The notes: a model not told the origin generated them from the letters alone. Positions 1-11,224 are shown, counted from the first letter of the stretch. The stretch: 64,000 nt of DNA from Microglena sp. YARC (GCA_022414725.1 CM039464.1:8785447-8849446), one strand, 5' to 3'. Made by a program: numbers and translations.

Positions 1-89
1 ACGGGTGTATCTTGCGTGGCCTTGTGTGTTGTGTTGTATTGTGTTGCGTGGTGAGATATGTAGTGTGGTGGGGGTGTTGTGATGTGGTA

Positions 90-90
<1 letters not shown>

Positions 91-126
<36 letters not shown>
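91..126 (+). repeat. poly-G run
   Basis: An uninterrupted G tract of about 36 bases on the plus strand, lying in the ATG9 intron. Its exact length is likely to be unreliable in an assembly. Confidence 0.9.
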
Positions 127-127
<1 letters not shown>

Positions 128-1146
128 AAAATCCAATCTCAAGTTCTACTCTAATTTCCACGGGTGATTTCTTGTGTGGTTTTTGTGTGTTGTCTTGTGT
201 GGTGGGGTGGGGTGTTGTGGGGTGGTAGGGGGGGCTGTGTGTAACCTACCATCTCACGTTCCACTATATAGTCTTGGTCATCTGTTGCTGCTTGGCAACC
301 TTCTTGCTGGAGCCGCCATAGTCCACGAGTGTTGTGTTGTGTGGTTTTGTGTGTTGTGTGGTGTGGTGTTGTGAGTTATGTTGTGTGATTTGGTGGGATG
401 GTAGGGGGGGCTATGTGCAACCTACCATCTCAAATTCCACTCTAAAGTCTTGGTCATCTGTTGCTGCTTGGCAACCTTCTTGCTGGAGCCGCCATAGTCC
501 TCGGGTGTTGTGTTGTGTTGTGTGGTTTTGTGTGTTGTGTGGTGTGGTGTGGTGAGTTATGTTGTGTGGTTTGGTGGGATGGTAGTGAGGGCTATGTGCA
601 ACCTACCATCTCAAATTCCACTCTAAAGTCTTGGTCATCTGTTGCTGCTTGGCAACCTTCTTGCTGGAGCCGCCATAGCCCACGGGTGTTGTGTGGTGTG
701 GTGTGTTTTTGTGTGTTGTGTTGTGTGGTGTGGTGAGTTATGTTGTGTGGTTTGGTGGGATGGTAGGGGGGGCTATGTGCAACCTACCATCTCAAATTCC
801 ACTCTAAAGTCTTGGTCATCTGTTGCTGCTTGGCAACCTTCTTGCTGGAGCCGCCATAGTCCACGGGTGTTGTGTTGTGTTGTGTTGTGTGGTTTTGTGT
901 GTTGTGTGGTGTGGTGTGGTGAGTTATGTTGTGTGGTTTGGTGGGATGGTAGGGGGGGCTATGTGCAACCTACCATCTCAAATTCCACTCTAAAGTCTTG
1001 GTCATCTGTTGCTGCTTGGCAACCTTCTTGCTGGAGCCGCCATAGCCCACGGGTGTTGTGTGGTGTGGTGTGTTTTTGTGTGTTGTGTTGTGTGGTGTGG
1101 TGAGTTATGTTGTGTGGTTTGGTGGGATGGTAGGGGGGGCTATGTG
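128..1146 (-). repeat. tandem copies of the 3' edge of ATG9 exon 4 with its donor site
   Basis: About five full copies (starting near 241, 418, 599, 779 and 965) and one worn copy (128-165) repeat the last 75 or so bases of the exon, the GGTAGGTTGC donor and some intron. They are separated by GT-rich spacer. The unit is about 180 bp. Later copies differ from the exon by a few bases, for example GTTGCC for GTCGCC. Confidence 0.88.
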
Positions 1147-1154
1147 CAACCTAC

Positions 1155-1352
1155 CATCTCAAATTCCACTCTAAAGTCTTGGTCATCTGTTGCTGCTTGG
1201 CGACTTTCTTGCTGGAGCCGCCACTACAACTTTCACCTGAGCTCCTAAATAGGCTCGGCATTGCCAACTTAAGCAATCCCGCGTTGACTATAGCTATGAG
1301 GTAGTTGTCCTTGCGCATGATGCGGCTCACGATGTCGTGCTCGTTCAGGTCC
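1155..1352 (-). CDS. ATG9: ATG9 exon 4
   Basis: The exon begins at TGCAG|GGACCTG and ends at GAGATG|GTAGGT. It encodes [19 protein letters not shown], a hydrophobic stretch, a Ser/Gly-rich loop and [11 protein letters not shown], the start of the next ATG9 membrane block. Phase 1 on entry fits exon 3. Both ends of this exon are copied repeatedly into the flanking introns (1460-2140 upstream, 128-1045 downstream). Confidence 0.87.
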
Positions 1353-1547
1353 CTGCATGTGTGTGTGTTTGTGTGTGTTTGTGTGTGGTGGTGGTGGTGT
1401 GTGTATGTGTGTGTGTGAGTGTGTGTGTGTGCGCGTGCGTGAGTGTGTGACTGTGTAAACTAAAAACATGATGCGGCTCACGATGTCGTGCTCGTTCAGG
1501 TCCCTGCAGGTGTGTGTGTTTGTATGTGTTTGTGTGTGGTGGTGGTG

Positions 1548-1584
<37 letters not shown>

Positions 1585-2199
1585 AGTGTGTGTGTGCGCG
1601 TGCGTGAGTGTGTGACTGTGTAAACTAAAAACATGATGCGGCTCACGATGTCGTGCTCGTTCAGGTCCCTGCATGTGTGTGTGTTTGTGTGTGTTTGTGT
1701 GTGGTGGTGGTGGTGTGTGTGTATGTGTGTGTGTGAGTGTGTGTGTGTGTGTGTGCGCGTGCGTGAGTGTGTGACTGTGTAAACTAAAAACATGATGCGG
1801 CTCACGATGTCGTGCTCGTTCAGGTCCCTGCAGGTGTGTGTGTTTGTGTGTGTTTGTGTGTGGTGGTGGTGGTGTGTGTGTGTGTGTGTGTGTGTGAGTG
1901 TGTGTGTGTGTGTGTGCGCATGCGTGAGTGTGTAACTGTGTAAACTAAAAACATGATGCGGCTCACGATGTCGTGCTCGTTCAGGTCCCTGCAGGTGTGT
2001 GTGTTTTGTGTGTTTGTGTGTGTGTGGTGGTGTGTGTGTGTGTGTGGGTGAGTGTGTGTGTGTGCGCGTGCGTGAGTGTGTGACTGTGTAAACTAAAAAC
2101 ATGATGCGGCTCACGATGTCGTGCTCGTTCAGGTCCCTGCATGTGTGTGTGTTCGTGTGTGTGGTGGTGGTGGTGGTGGGTGGATGGGGGGGGGGGGGG

Positions 2200-2236
<37 letters not shown>

Positions 2237-5200
2237 TGTTTGTGTGTGTATGTGTATTTGTGCAGTGCAGGGTTTTAGGGTTAGGGTTTTTGTGTGTGTA
2301 TTGTGTGTTGTGGTTTATATGTGCATGTGCGTGTGTGCGTGCATGTGTGCGTTTGAGTGTGTGTGCGTTGAGGTTGATTTGTGTGTTTATGTTTGTGTAT
2401 GTATAGGCATGTGTGCGTGTGTGTGTGTGTGCATGTGTGTGTATGTGAGTGTGTGTGAGATAATATGTGTGTGCATGTGTCTGTGTCAGTGTGTGACCGT
2501 CCCCTCCTACCCCCACCCCAGCCCTCTAGCCTCATCCCCAACCCCCACACACACATAATCCATAGGCCCCCTAGCCTTACCCCTTACCTTCTACATGTAC
2601 CCCCCACCCCCCACGGCGATGGTAGCTTGTCCAGTTGAGGTAAAGAACCGCTCCCACCTGCGTACGACAGGCTCCCTTAACACCACGCCCCACTAGGCGC
2701 TATCATTACCCCCCACCCCCCCACCCTCAGCCTCCAATCTTGCCTCCTCCCACTCTTGCCCCCTCCCCTCCTTCCTCTACCCCCTTAGCCACCCACCTAG
2801 CTCCCTCCCTCGCTCCCTTCCTCCCCCCCTCCACTCCTACCACTAACACCTTCCCCATGCCTCCCACCGAGCTGATCCCCACCCAGCCCAATGCCTGGTC
2901 AGACAACACGCACCTGGCTATGCTCAACCTTGTAGTACGCTGAATCAGTACAATCTTATGGACCACCTCAGCCCAGGTCATCATGCCAACCTGGCGCTCA
3001 CTGACGCCTAGTTTGTTGTTCATGAAGTGCTTCACCTGTGGTAGTAATCACAAGGGAGGCTGGTTGGAAGGTGGAAGCAAGTGTGAGGGAAGCTGGTTGG
3101 AAGGTGGAAGGAAGTATGAGGGAAGCTGGTTGGAAGGTGGGAGCAAGTACGAGGGAAGCTGGTTGGAAGGTGGAAGGAAGTATGAGGGAAGCTGGTTGGA
3201 GGGTGGGAGCAAGTATGAGGGAAGCATTTGGGAAGGTGGAAGCAAGTGTGAGGGAAGCTGGCTGGAAGGTAGGAGCAAGTATGAGGGAAGCTGGTTGGAA
3301 GGTGGGAGCAAGTACGAGGGAAGCTGGTTGGAAGGTGGAAGCAAGTATGAGGGTAGCTGGTTGGAAGGTGGGAGCAACTACGAGGGAGGCTGGTTGGAAG
3401 GTGGAAGCAAGTGTGAGGGAAGCTGATTGGAAGGTAGGAGCAAGTATGAGGGTAGCTGGTTGGAAGGTGGAAGGAAGTATGAGGGAAGCTGGTTGGAGGG
3501 TGGGAGCAAGTTTGAGGGAAGCTGGTTGGAAGGTGGAAGGAAGTATGAGGGAGGCTGGTTGGAAGGTGGAAGGAAGTGTGAGGGAAGCTGGTTGGAAGGT
3601 AGGAGCAAGTATGAGGGAAGCTGGTTGGAAGGTGGAAGCAAGTACGAGGGAAGCTGGTTGGAAGGTGGGAGTAAAAAAGAGGGAAGCTGGTTGGAAGGTG
3701 GAAGCAAGTGTGAGGGAAGCTGGTTGGAAGGTGGAAGCAAGTACGAGGGAAGCTGGTTGGAAGGTGGAAGCAAGTACGAGGGAAGCTGGTTGGAAGGTGG
3801 AAGCAAGTACGAGGGAAGCTGGTTGGAAGGTGGAAGCAAGTACGAGGGAAGCTAGCTGGAAGGTGGAAGCAAGTACGGGGGAAGCTAGTTGGAAGGTGGA
3901 AGGAAGTATGAGGGAAGCTGGTTGGAAGGTGCAAGCAAGCGTAAATGAACCAACTCACTACCACTTCATCTCCCTTGCCCCCACTTTTCCACCCTTCCTC
4001 ATCCTAGACCTAACCTACAACCCATCACTTTAGCCCCCAACCCCCCCAACCACACACCCACACACATACACCACTGTACCCACCCTACCCAGCCGCACCC
4101 AAAATCACACCAAGACACAGTTCACCCCACCTCCCCTGCAGCACCTTCCATTGGCCCGAGCATTTCGACCCCCACCAACCTTCACTCCCCACGCCCACCA
4201 CACCTCATCCTGCCACCCACTTATCTAAGCTTCACCCTCCCCTAGCCACCCTAAAACACACACTTATGCCATGCCCCCCCACCCCCACCCCCAGCCCCAC
4301 CCAACCTTAACACTCAACACACCTATGCCACCCCCCCACCCCCACCCCACCCACCCAAAATACACACCTATGCCATCCCCCACCCCCACCCCACCCCACC
4401 CACCCTAAATACACACACCTATGCCATCTCCCCACCCCCAACACACACAGCCTAAATACCACACACATACCCACCACCACCACCACACATACACCTACAC
4501 CAACACCACACACTAAACACACACAAACCTGCCCCCCTACCCCCCACCCCTCCCTCCAACACTCACACACACTAAATACACACACCTATGCCATTCCCCC
4601 CCCACACACACACCCTAAATACACACACATAAAATGCCATGCCCTCACCCCCAACACCCACCCACCCCAAACCCACGCACACACCTCTGCCATGCCCCTC
4701 AGCTCCCACGCTAAGAGGCTAAGGGTTCATATCCAGTAAGGAACAAAAAACAAATGCCATTCCCTCACCCCCCAAAACCCACCCACCCCAAACCCACGCA
4801 CACACCTCTGCCATGCCTCTTAGCTCCCACGCAAAGTGGCTAAGGGTCCATATCCAGTAGAGACCGAAGATGATACTATAAATAATAATAATCACATCTA
4901 CAGCAATTCCCCAGTTGCCCAAGGGGTGCACACACATATGCCATTCCCCCCTACCCCACCCCCACACTAATTACACATGTACATGCCATTCCCTCACTCA
5001 CCAACACCCACCCACCCCAAACCACGCACACACCCTCTGCCATGCCCCAAGCTCCCACGCAAAGTGGCTAAGGGTCCATATCCAGTAAAGACCCCCCCAA
5101 AAATGCCATTCCCTCACTCACTCACCAACACCCGCCCACCCCAAACCCACAGACACACCTCTGCCATGCCCCGAAGCTCCCACGCAAAGTGGCTAAGGGT

Positions 5201-8200
5201 CCATATCCAGTAGAGACCGAAGATGATACTGTAAATAATGATCATCACATCTACAGCGATGCCTCGGTTGCCCAAGGGGTGCGAGTACAGAGCGACTGCG
5301 ATGATGTCGCATGAGTCTTGCTGCACACACTCGGCGTGCAAGGCCCCCCAGTTGACAAAGATGAGGAGGAAACCACTGAAGGCGATGGTGAAAGCGAGCA
5401 CTGCGATGTTGAGCAAACCCGGAGACGAGGATGGGAGCAGGCCACGGCCATGCCAGTATCTGGAAGGGTGGGGTGGGGGGAGAGGGGTTATAGGTTGAAA
5501 GCGAGCACTGCGACGTTGAGCAGACCAGAGGCGAGGATGGGGAGCAGGCCACGGCTATGCCAGTATCTGGAGGGTGTGTGTGTGGGGGGGGGGGGGGGGG
5601 TTAGAGGGGTGAGAGAGGTGAGAGGGGTTACAGGTGGTGATGCCGCATGAGTCCTGCTGCACACACTCGGCATGCAAGGCCCCCAATTGACAAAGATGAG
5701 GAGGAAACCGCTGAAGGCGATGGTGAAAGCGAGCACTGCGATGTTGAGCAACCCGGAGACGAGGATGGGGAGCAGGCCACGGCCATGCCAGTATCTGAAG
5801 GGTGGGGTGGGGGGGGGAGAGGGGTTATAGGTTGAAAGCGAGCACTGCGACGTTGAGCAGACCAGAGGCGAGGATGGGAGCAGGCCACGGCTATGCCAGT
5901 ATCTGGAGGGTGTGTGTGTGTGGGGGGGGGGGGGGGGGGTTAGAGGGGTGAGAGAGGTGAGAGGGGTTACAGGTGGTGATGCCGCATGAGTCCTGCTGCA
6001 CACACTCGGCATGCAAGGCCCCCCAATTGACAAAGATGAGGAGGAAACCGCTGAAGGCGATGGTGAAAGCGAGCACTGCGATGTTGAGCAACCCGGAGAC
6101 GAGGATGGGGAGCAGGCCACGGCCATGCCAGTATCTGGAAGGGTGGTGGGGGGAGAGGGGGGAGAGGGATTCTAGGTTGAAAGCGAGCACGGCGATGATG
6201 AGCAGTCCAGAGTCGATGGATGGGGTGGAGGCCATGGCCAAGGCAGTATCTGGAGGGGAGTGGGGGGTGAGAGGGGGGGGGAGGAGAGGGTTATAGGTTG
6301 AAAGCGAGCACGGCAATGTTGAGCAGACCGCAGACGAGGATGGGGAGCAGGCCACGGCCATGCCAGCATCTGCAGGGGGGGGGGGGGGGGGGAGGAGGAG
6401 AGGGTTATAGTTTGAAAGCGAGCACGGCGATGTTGAGCAGACCACAGACGAGGATGGGGAGCAGGCCACGGCCATGCCAGTATCTGCAGGGGGGGGGGGG
6501 GGGGGAGGGTTATAGGTTGAAAGCAAGCACGGCGATGTTGAGCAGACCGGAGACGAGGATGGGGAGCAGGCCACGGTCATGCCAGTATCTGGAGTGGAGT
6601 GTGTGTGTGTGTGGGGGGGGGGGGGAGAAGGGTGAGGGGGTTAGAGGGTGAGAGGGGTTACAGGTGGTGATGTCGCATGAGTCCTGCTGCACGCACTCGG
6701 CATGCAAGGCCCCCCAGTTGACAAAGATGAGGAGAAGCCGCTGAAGGCGATGTTTGAAAGCGAGCACTGCGATTTTGAGCAACCCAGAGAGGGGGGAGTG
6801 GGGGGGACAGGGGTGGGAGGAGGGGGGAGGGGGGAGAGGGGTTATAGGTTGAAAGCGAGCACTGCAATGTTGAGCAGCACGGAGACCAGGATGGGATCAG
6901 GCCACGGCCGTGCAGTATTTGCAGGGGGGGGGGGGGGGGGGGAGGGGGGGGCGGTCAGGAGTGACAGGGGGGGAAAGGGGGGAGGGTGAGGGGGCAGGGG
7001 ACGAGGTACAAGGTGCGAGAGTTCAGAGGGGTTGAGAGGAGTGAGAGAGTGACAGGGTAAGGGGTTGAACTATTAAGAGGGTGAGAGGAGTGACAGGGGT
7101 GAGGGGTTGAGAGGAGTGAGAGGGGTGCGAGGGGGTGAGAGGGGAGAGAGGGGTGAGGGTTGAGAGGAGTTGTGAGGGGGTGACATGGGTGAAAGGGGGT
7201 GAGAGGGGAGAGAGGGGGTGAGGGTGAGAGGGGTGACAGGGGGTGAGAAGGTTGAGAGGGGGTGACAGGGGGTGACAAGGGGTGAGAGGGGTTATAGGGT
7301 GGAGGGCTGGTGAGGGTGAGAGGGGATATGCATAGTAAGTACTGAATGGAAACAGGAAAGAGGGTGGGGGATATAACTGTATAGGCAGACCTTTCTTTCG
7401 TTTCAGAACAGGGGTCTTCTGGTAGCGATCAAGGATTTGGTGTCTTTCAAAGTTGGGCTCCTGGTAGCGATTTGGGTAGGCGGCCTAAAGGGCCGACCCG
7501 GGAGGGGGCTGAGATTTGAATCTCGTGGTAGCAAGAGGTTTGGCAAACACAGGATCCCTGGTAGCGATTGGAAATAAAGGCGGGAATAACGGAAAACAGA
7601 AAATATAGCTGGGAAAAGCGAGAGATTAAGCTCTGCGTGTAGGGATGAGCATGAGGGGGGTAGGGGACAGAGGGAAAATAGGAGGAACCTGCTGAAGCCT
7701 ATGGAGAGAAAGTGGTAAATGAACGCAATACCAATCCCCCCCCCCCCCCCCCACACACACACCACCACCAAACCACACCCACACACACACCACACCACAC
7801 CACACCAGCCACCACCACACCACACCACACCACACCACACCACACCACACCACACCACACCAAAAAAAGCTCCCTACCCTAAACACACACAAACACAACT
7901 CTGCCATGCCCTCACCCCCCCAACCTCAACACACACAACTTATGCCATGCCCCCCCACCCCCAACTCAACACACACACACTTATACTGTGCCCTCACCCC
8001 CCAACCTCAACACACACAAACATATGCCATGCCCTCACCCCTCAACCTCAACACACACAAACTTATACCATGCCCTCACAGTCCAACCTCAACACACACA
8101 AACCTAAGCCACACCCTCACCCCCCAACCTCGACACACACAAACCTAAGCCACACCCTCACCCCCCAACCTCGACACACACAAACCTAAGCCACACCCTC

Positions 8201-9168
8201 ACCCCCCAACCTCGACACACACAAACCTAAGCCACACCCTCACCCCCAACTCGACACACACAAAACTAAGCCACACCCTCCCCCCAACCTCGACACACAC
8301 AAACCTAAGCACACCCTCACCCCCAACCTCGACACACACAAACCTAAGCCACACCCTCACCCCCCAACCTAGACACTTAACACACAGACCTGCGCGTCAA
8401 AGATTGCTTGTGATTTTTCACATAACCTATTCACCCCTGTGGCTTCCCCATTGTCCATTGTTTTTCTTTTCAACTACAAGCAGCAGCTTCTAAGCAGCTC
8501 CCTCAGCCAGCCACTGGGCAGGGCCCAAAGATTTCAGCTGTGCTGGAAAACTGACAATAATGCCAGCTTCAAGGTTTACCAGGTTGATTTAGTTTTGGCT
8601 AGATGGCCAACTAGTGGAGCTGCCTAGAAGCTGCCAGCATCATCCATATCCCTTAAATGACAGAATCCACAAGCACATGCCAGGTGGACACACCAGGCAT
8701 TGTCCCACTATGTACGTGGTGCACATGGTGGGTGAGTTTAGAAGTGTGAGAAGATGTGTGAGAAGATGTACAGGGCTGCTGTGAAACCTTGCACTATGAG
8801 TGAACAGCAGTTGGGTGAGGAGGGAGGGGAACGTGAGTGGAGCTAGGGTTTGAGGGTGGGAGCCTATTTTTCGCAGAGGTGGCATGGATTGCCTCGAATA
8901 CCCTTGTGGATGATTTCAAACTGTATGCAAGTCGCTCGAAAGCGCAGAGGAGGGTATGGGCTAGGTTGGAATACCTGTACACTCTTGCGAAGAAGACGTC
9001 AAGGTTCGAAATAGCTGCCCATTCGTAGCTTTCGGTGCCAACTAGTAGCGGTGCGCATGATTCTACATCTTGCGCTGCCCGCGCTGCCCGAGCTGCTACT
9101 TGAGTGCTCTTGGATAGCTCGTGCTCAATATTCACATACGGAGAGGATTCGGACATTTTGGGCTCCAT
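1155..9168 (-). CDS. ATG9: ATG9 autophagy protein, N-terminal half, four exons (continues past the left edge)
   Basis: Joining 9168-8975, 5459-5159, 3035-2914 and 1352-1155 on the minus strand gives one continuous frame with GT-AG borders and matching phases (2/1, 0, 2/1). The product reads like ATG9, the multi-pass membrane scramblase that supplies lipid to growing autophagosomes. Family landmarks seen in order are [15 protein letters not shown], a hydrophobic segment with [11 protein letters not shown], the YSHPLG block, a second hydrophobic segment, [30 protein letters not shown] and [11 protein letters not shown]. These follow the order of known ATG9 proteins up to about the middle of the conserved core. 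The first ATG at 9168 gives a short N-terminus; upstream exons cannot be excluded. The introns are full of copies of these exons' own ends. The identification rests on family knowledge, not a search. Confidence 0.88.
1358..2140 (-). repeat. tandem copies of the 5' edge of ATG9 exon 4 with its acceptor site
   Basis: Five copies (near 1470, 1634, 1794, 1956 and 2102) repeat the acceptor TGCAG plus the first 40 or so bases of exon 4. They then switch to a shared tail that reads TTTTTAGTTTACACAG on the minus strand and (GT)n. The period is about 160 bp. Each copy offers an intact acceptor but lacks the rest of the exon. The minus-strand ORF over this region is repeat read-through. Confidence 0.9.
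2141..2500. repeat. GT-rich microsatellite
   Basis: Degenerate (GT)n with short interruptions, a 12-base G run near 2187, and one GGGTTTTAGGGTTAGGG stretch at 2270-2287 that resembles green-algal telomere repeat. No coding content is visible. Confidence 0.85.
2612..2709 (+). mobile_element. tRNA-derived SINE family A, 3' part
   Basis: The segment carries the family tail CGATGGTAGCTTGTCCAG ... GGCTCCCTTAACACCACGCC ... GGCGCTATCATTAC, also found at 21155, 45826, 54510 and 58632. The tRNA-like head is missing. Confidence 0.7.
2914..3035 (-). CDS. ATG9: ATG9 exon 3
   Basis: The exon begins at a CACAG|GTGAAG acceptor and ends at GCCAG|GTGCGT. It encodes [20 protein letters not shown] followed by [12 protein letters not shown], the cytosolic segment of ATG9 that precedes the DL-x-x-HDIV motif. 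Phase is 0 on entry and 2 on exit, as needed by both neighbours. A 33-bp minisatellite starts a few bases from the acceptor. Confidence 0.87.
3038..3945. repeat. 33-bp minisatellite, about 27 units
   Basis: The unit (AGCTGGTTGGAAGGTGG plus a variable half) is a multiple of three long, so several frames on both strands stay open for 100-330 codons. Those ORFs are side effects. The array fills the intron right up to the ATG9 exon 3 acceptor. Confidence 0.92.
3950..5158 (-). repeat. C/A-rich intron with copies of the 3' edge of ATG9 exon 2
   Basis: Copies of the exon 2 end plus donor lie at about 4672-4738, 4793-4925 and 5024-5090. The middle copy is longest and reaches back to the loop coding for the YSHPLG region. 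Between 4255 and 4660 only a short core around ATGCCATGCC survives every 50-100 bases in a (CA)n/(CCCCA)n background. Confidence 0.85.
5159..5459 (-). CDS. ATG9: ATG9 exon 2, two membrane segments
   Basis: The exon runs from a CCAG|ATACTGG acceptor to a GCAGAG|GTGTGT donor and encodes about 100 residues. Two hydrophobic stretches flank a polar loop containing CVQQDSCD and YSHPLG, as in ATG9. Compared with the partial copies upstream, this copy has one G fewer (near 5435) and one A more (near 5416). The two changes offset each other, so LLPILVSG becomes LLPSSSPG for a few residues inside the membrane segment while the frame downstream is kept. The exon end is also multiplied further along the intron. 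Confidence 0.85.
5490..6925 (-). repeat. array of long and short copies of the 5' edge of ATG9 exon 2
   Basis: About ten copies repeat the acceptor and the start of exon 2. Long copies (about 5642-5797, 5981-6137, 6663-6783) include about 120-155 bases of exon. Short ones (about 5493, 5829, 6175, 6296, 6410, 6516, 6846) carry about 75. Long and short types alternate near the exon. G-runs of 12-18 bases separate units. Nearly all copies keep a usable CCAG acceptor. Confidence 0.87.
6926..7330. repeat. G-rich degenerate repeat
   Basis: Strongly purine-skewed (GGTGAGAGGGGTGACAGGGG-like) sequence within the first ATG9 intron. No exon copy or coding segment is recognisable. Confidence 0.8.
7735..8380. 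repeat. (CACAC)n and a 39-bp C/A-rich tandem repeat
   Basis: A poly-C run and CACACC repeats (7738-7862) are followed by about twelve units of CTCACCCCCCAACCTCGACA-like sequence. The first units contain CTCTGCCATGCC, the same core as the ATG9 exon 2 donor-edge copies. The bases from 7331 to 7735 and 8390 to 8974 hold nothing I can identify. Confidence 0.8.
8975..9168 (-). CDS. ATG9: ATG9 exon 1 (provisional start)
   Basis: This exon holds 64 codons plus two bases, starting at ATG 9168 and ending at a CAG|GTATTC donor. The last residues, [11 protein letters not shown], match the conserved ATG9 entry into the first core membrane segment, and the split codon is completed by the first base of the exon at 5459. 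The frame stays open for some distance upstream of the ATG, so the true start may lie further out. Confidence 0.78.
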
Positions 9169-9539
9169 TCGGAAAGCACATGCGCCTGGGTGCTTGGTGG
9201 CGCACGAAGTCCAAGGAATGTGGGGTAAGGAATTGAGCAGGAAAGAAATTGACGAGAGAACACATCATCCATCATCAGGACCCCCAGTACACCTCGCCAC
9301 CTCAGCTTCGACTAATAATATTGTCGTTAATAATAACAGGGGGGCGTAGGACCACTCAGGCCCCGGGATGCCTACAATGCAGGTGATGAGCCACCCGGAG
9401 CCTGCTACAAGGAGCCCACGTTTCCTCGAACCCTGTCGACTGGTCAAAAGCTCGGTAGCCCAGCCGGCCACCCGAGCCCAACGGCCCAAACCGTAGGCGA
9501 CGGGATATTCAGCTTGAAGTGGCAACAACAAGTCCTGGG

Positions 9540-9735
9540 CGCGTCGCAAGCGACGCGAAAAAAATGGCGAGGAGTGTTGGCTATCGGAGCGACAGGTGGC
9601 ACAGGAATCGAGCGAAGCGGGCCGAAGCCAGGGGGCTTGTTAGGGGCAGAGTTACGTGAGGACAACACGACGAACAGACAGCACGACATGCGGACAACGG
9701 GGTGACTCTGGGGGCTCCCGCCCCTCCAGAAGGGT
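9540..9735 (+). repeat. dispersed repeat R3
   Basis: The same roughly 190-bp sequence occurs at 37305-37490, inverted at 45480-45712, and at 63765-63958. Shared marks are GCGTCGCAAG, GGCGGAGTGTGTTGGC (variable), a run around GACGTGTCGGGCTTC, and TGGGGGCTCCCGCCCC near the end. Identity is partial here. The type of element is unknown. Confidence 0.7.
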
Positions 9736-10059
9736 AAATGAGAGGTACATGCAAGGGGGGGGGCAACTTCGAACCAAAATGACCCCATTATCAAACTGTA
9801 TAGATATAGGGAGAATGAAGAATCCGGTTGTATTTCTTCATTTGGCCCAGTAGAAAAAAAGGAATGGTCCTCGAAAGTTTGGGCCGCGGGATGGGGGGTC
9901 AAGGGAAAATCTGACATTTTCAAAAATTAGGTTCTTTCAGCACTGTTTTCTAGCTCTCGGAATGACATGGGAGTGGAACTAGGGTGTTCCTCTACTAAAT
10001 ACCAGTCCATATACCGTATGCTATTGGGGAAGAGATCCACCACAAATTATGCCAAGGGC

Positions 10060-10165
10060 AGAGGGGAGGGGGGTCCAAGGTCAGGGTTCAGGGTCTCTCT
10101 CTCTCTCTCCTCTCTCTCTTCTCTCTCTCTCTCTCTCTCTCTCTCCACACACACACACGACGCCG
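10060..10165. repeat. (CT)n and (CA)n microsatellites
   Basis: About 60 bases of CT repeat followed by a short CA repeat, upstream of the first LTR element and of the ATG9 start region. No gene is visible between 9169 and 10490 apart from repeat R3. Confidence 0.85.
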
Positions 10166-10489
10166 TAAGCAACACTAGTACAACGAAGTACAGAGTGAGA
10201 CCTTGTGGTAGTTCACTGCTTCTTCTTTTTTGACTGACTTTTTAACTGGCTTTTATTTTTACTGACTGACTGATCTCCAAGTCCAACCAAACAATGTAAC
10301 ATCGATGATGATGATTTTCTATGTTTCAATCATTCCCAATTGTCTCGAGACCACCTCAATGGATAGGCCTGTAAAACCCTGTAGATGGGCATAATTAGAC
10401 ACGCATAACACTAAGTGGTGGCTGAGATAGTGGCTGTACAGTGGGTTCCGAAGCGGGGGGGGGGGGGGGGGGTGGGGGGGGGGGGGGGG

Positions 10490-10692
10490 GTTATGATATG
10501 ATATGTAGGTGTATCATACCCAACTGCCTGGACGGCCAAGCCGGCCAGGACGCTTCCTGCCAGGTCCAGGAGCGGTTGCATTGCCAGGCAGTGCCGGGCC
10601 ATAGAACCATTACCTACGACACCCTGCTATACACGCAGACGACTACAAGAGTAATCGACGCAACATGTAATGCTACCCAACTACAAATAACA
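10490..10692 (+). repeat. 5' LTR of element 1
   Basis: The left copy of the terminal repeat contains GTAGGTGTATCATACCCAAC and CTGCTATACACGCAGACGAC, both present at 14630 onward. The expected initial T seems absorbed or lost at the poly-G junction. Confidence 0.82.
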
Positions 10693-11224
10693 GGTTTGGA
10701 TTCCTCACGATTCCTGCGCATATACTCTCACTACAACGAGTCTCGTAGCGCTCCGATAGCTCTCATAACACCGAGCCGAGCACCTTCGTGCAGGCGTGTG
10801 CGCATTCACACCCTGAATAGACCCCAAGATCTCATTTGGTGCGCACTCCGTAAAATCTTGAAGACTAGATCCCTGTGCGATCTCTTATTGCTCACAGCTC
10901 TCATCACACGAGCCGAGAGCCCCATTCTTGCAGGCGTGATGCGCATTCCACCGCTGAAGACCCCCAAGATTTGTGCGCACTCCCAAATCTTGAAGACTAG
11001 ATCCCTGTGCGATCCCTCTTATTGCTTACAAGCTCTCATCACACGAGACCGCAGCCCCAGTCTTTGCAGGCTTTGTGCGCATTGCCAAACCTGAAGACCA
11101 CCCAAGATTTCCGTGCGTACTCACAAATTTTGAAGAACAGGTCCCTGTGGCGATCTCTTATCTTATCTTCCCGTATTCTCATTACCCAAGACTCTCCTCC
11201 CCTTCCTTCGCCTCTCTCTGCCCC

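Noticed and set aside
1269..2516. 415-codon minus-strand ORF rich in Thr/His
   Set aside because: It is read-through of (GT)n and repeated ATG9 exon-edge copies; the real exon uses a different frame at its end.
3032..4033. ORFs of 310 and 331 codons on opposite strands
   Set aside because: The 33-bp minisatellite length is a multiple of three, so all frames lacking a stop in one unit stay open.
7640..7720. A degenerate ATG9 exon 2 copy (FSRFLLF and LHAEL on the minus strand)
   Set aside because: The match to FSGFLLIF ... LHAE is short and gapped; likely chance.
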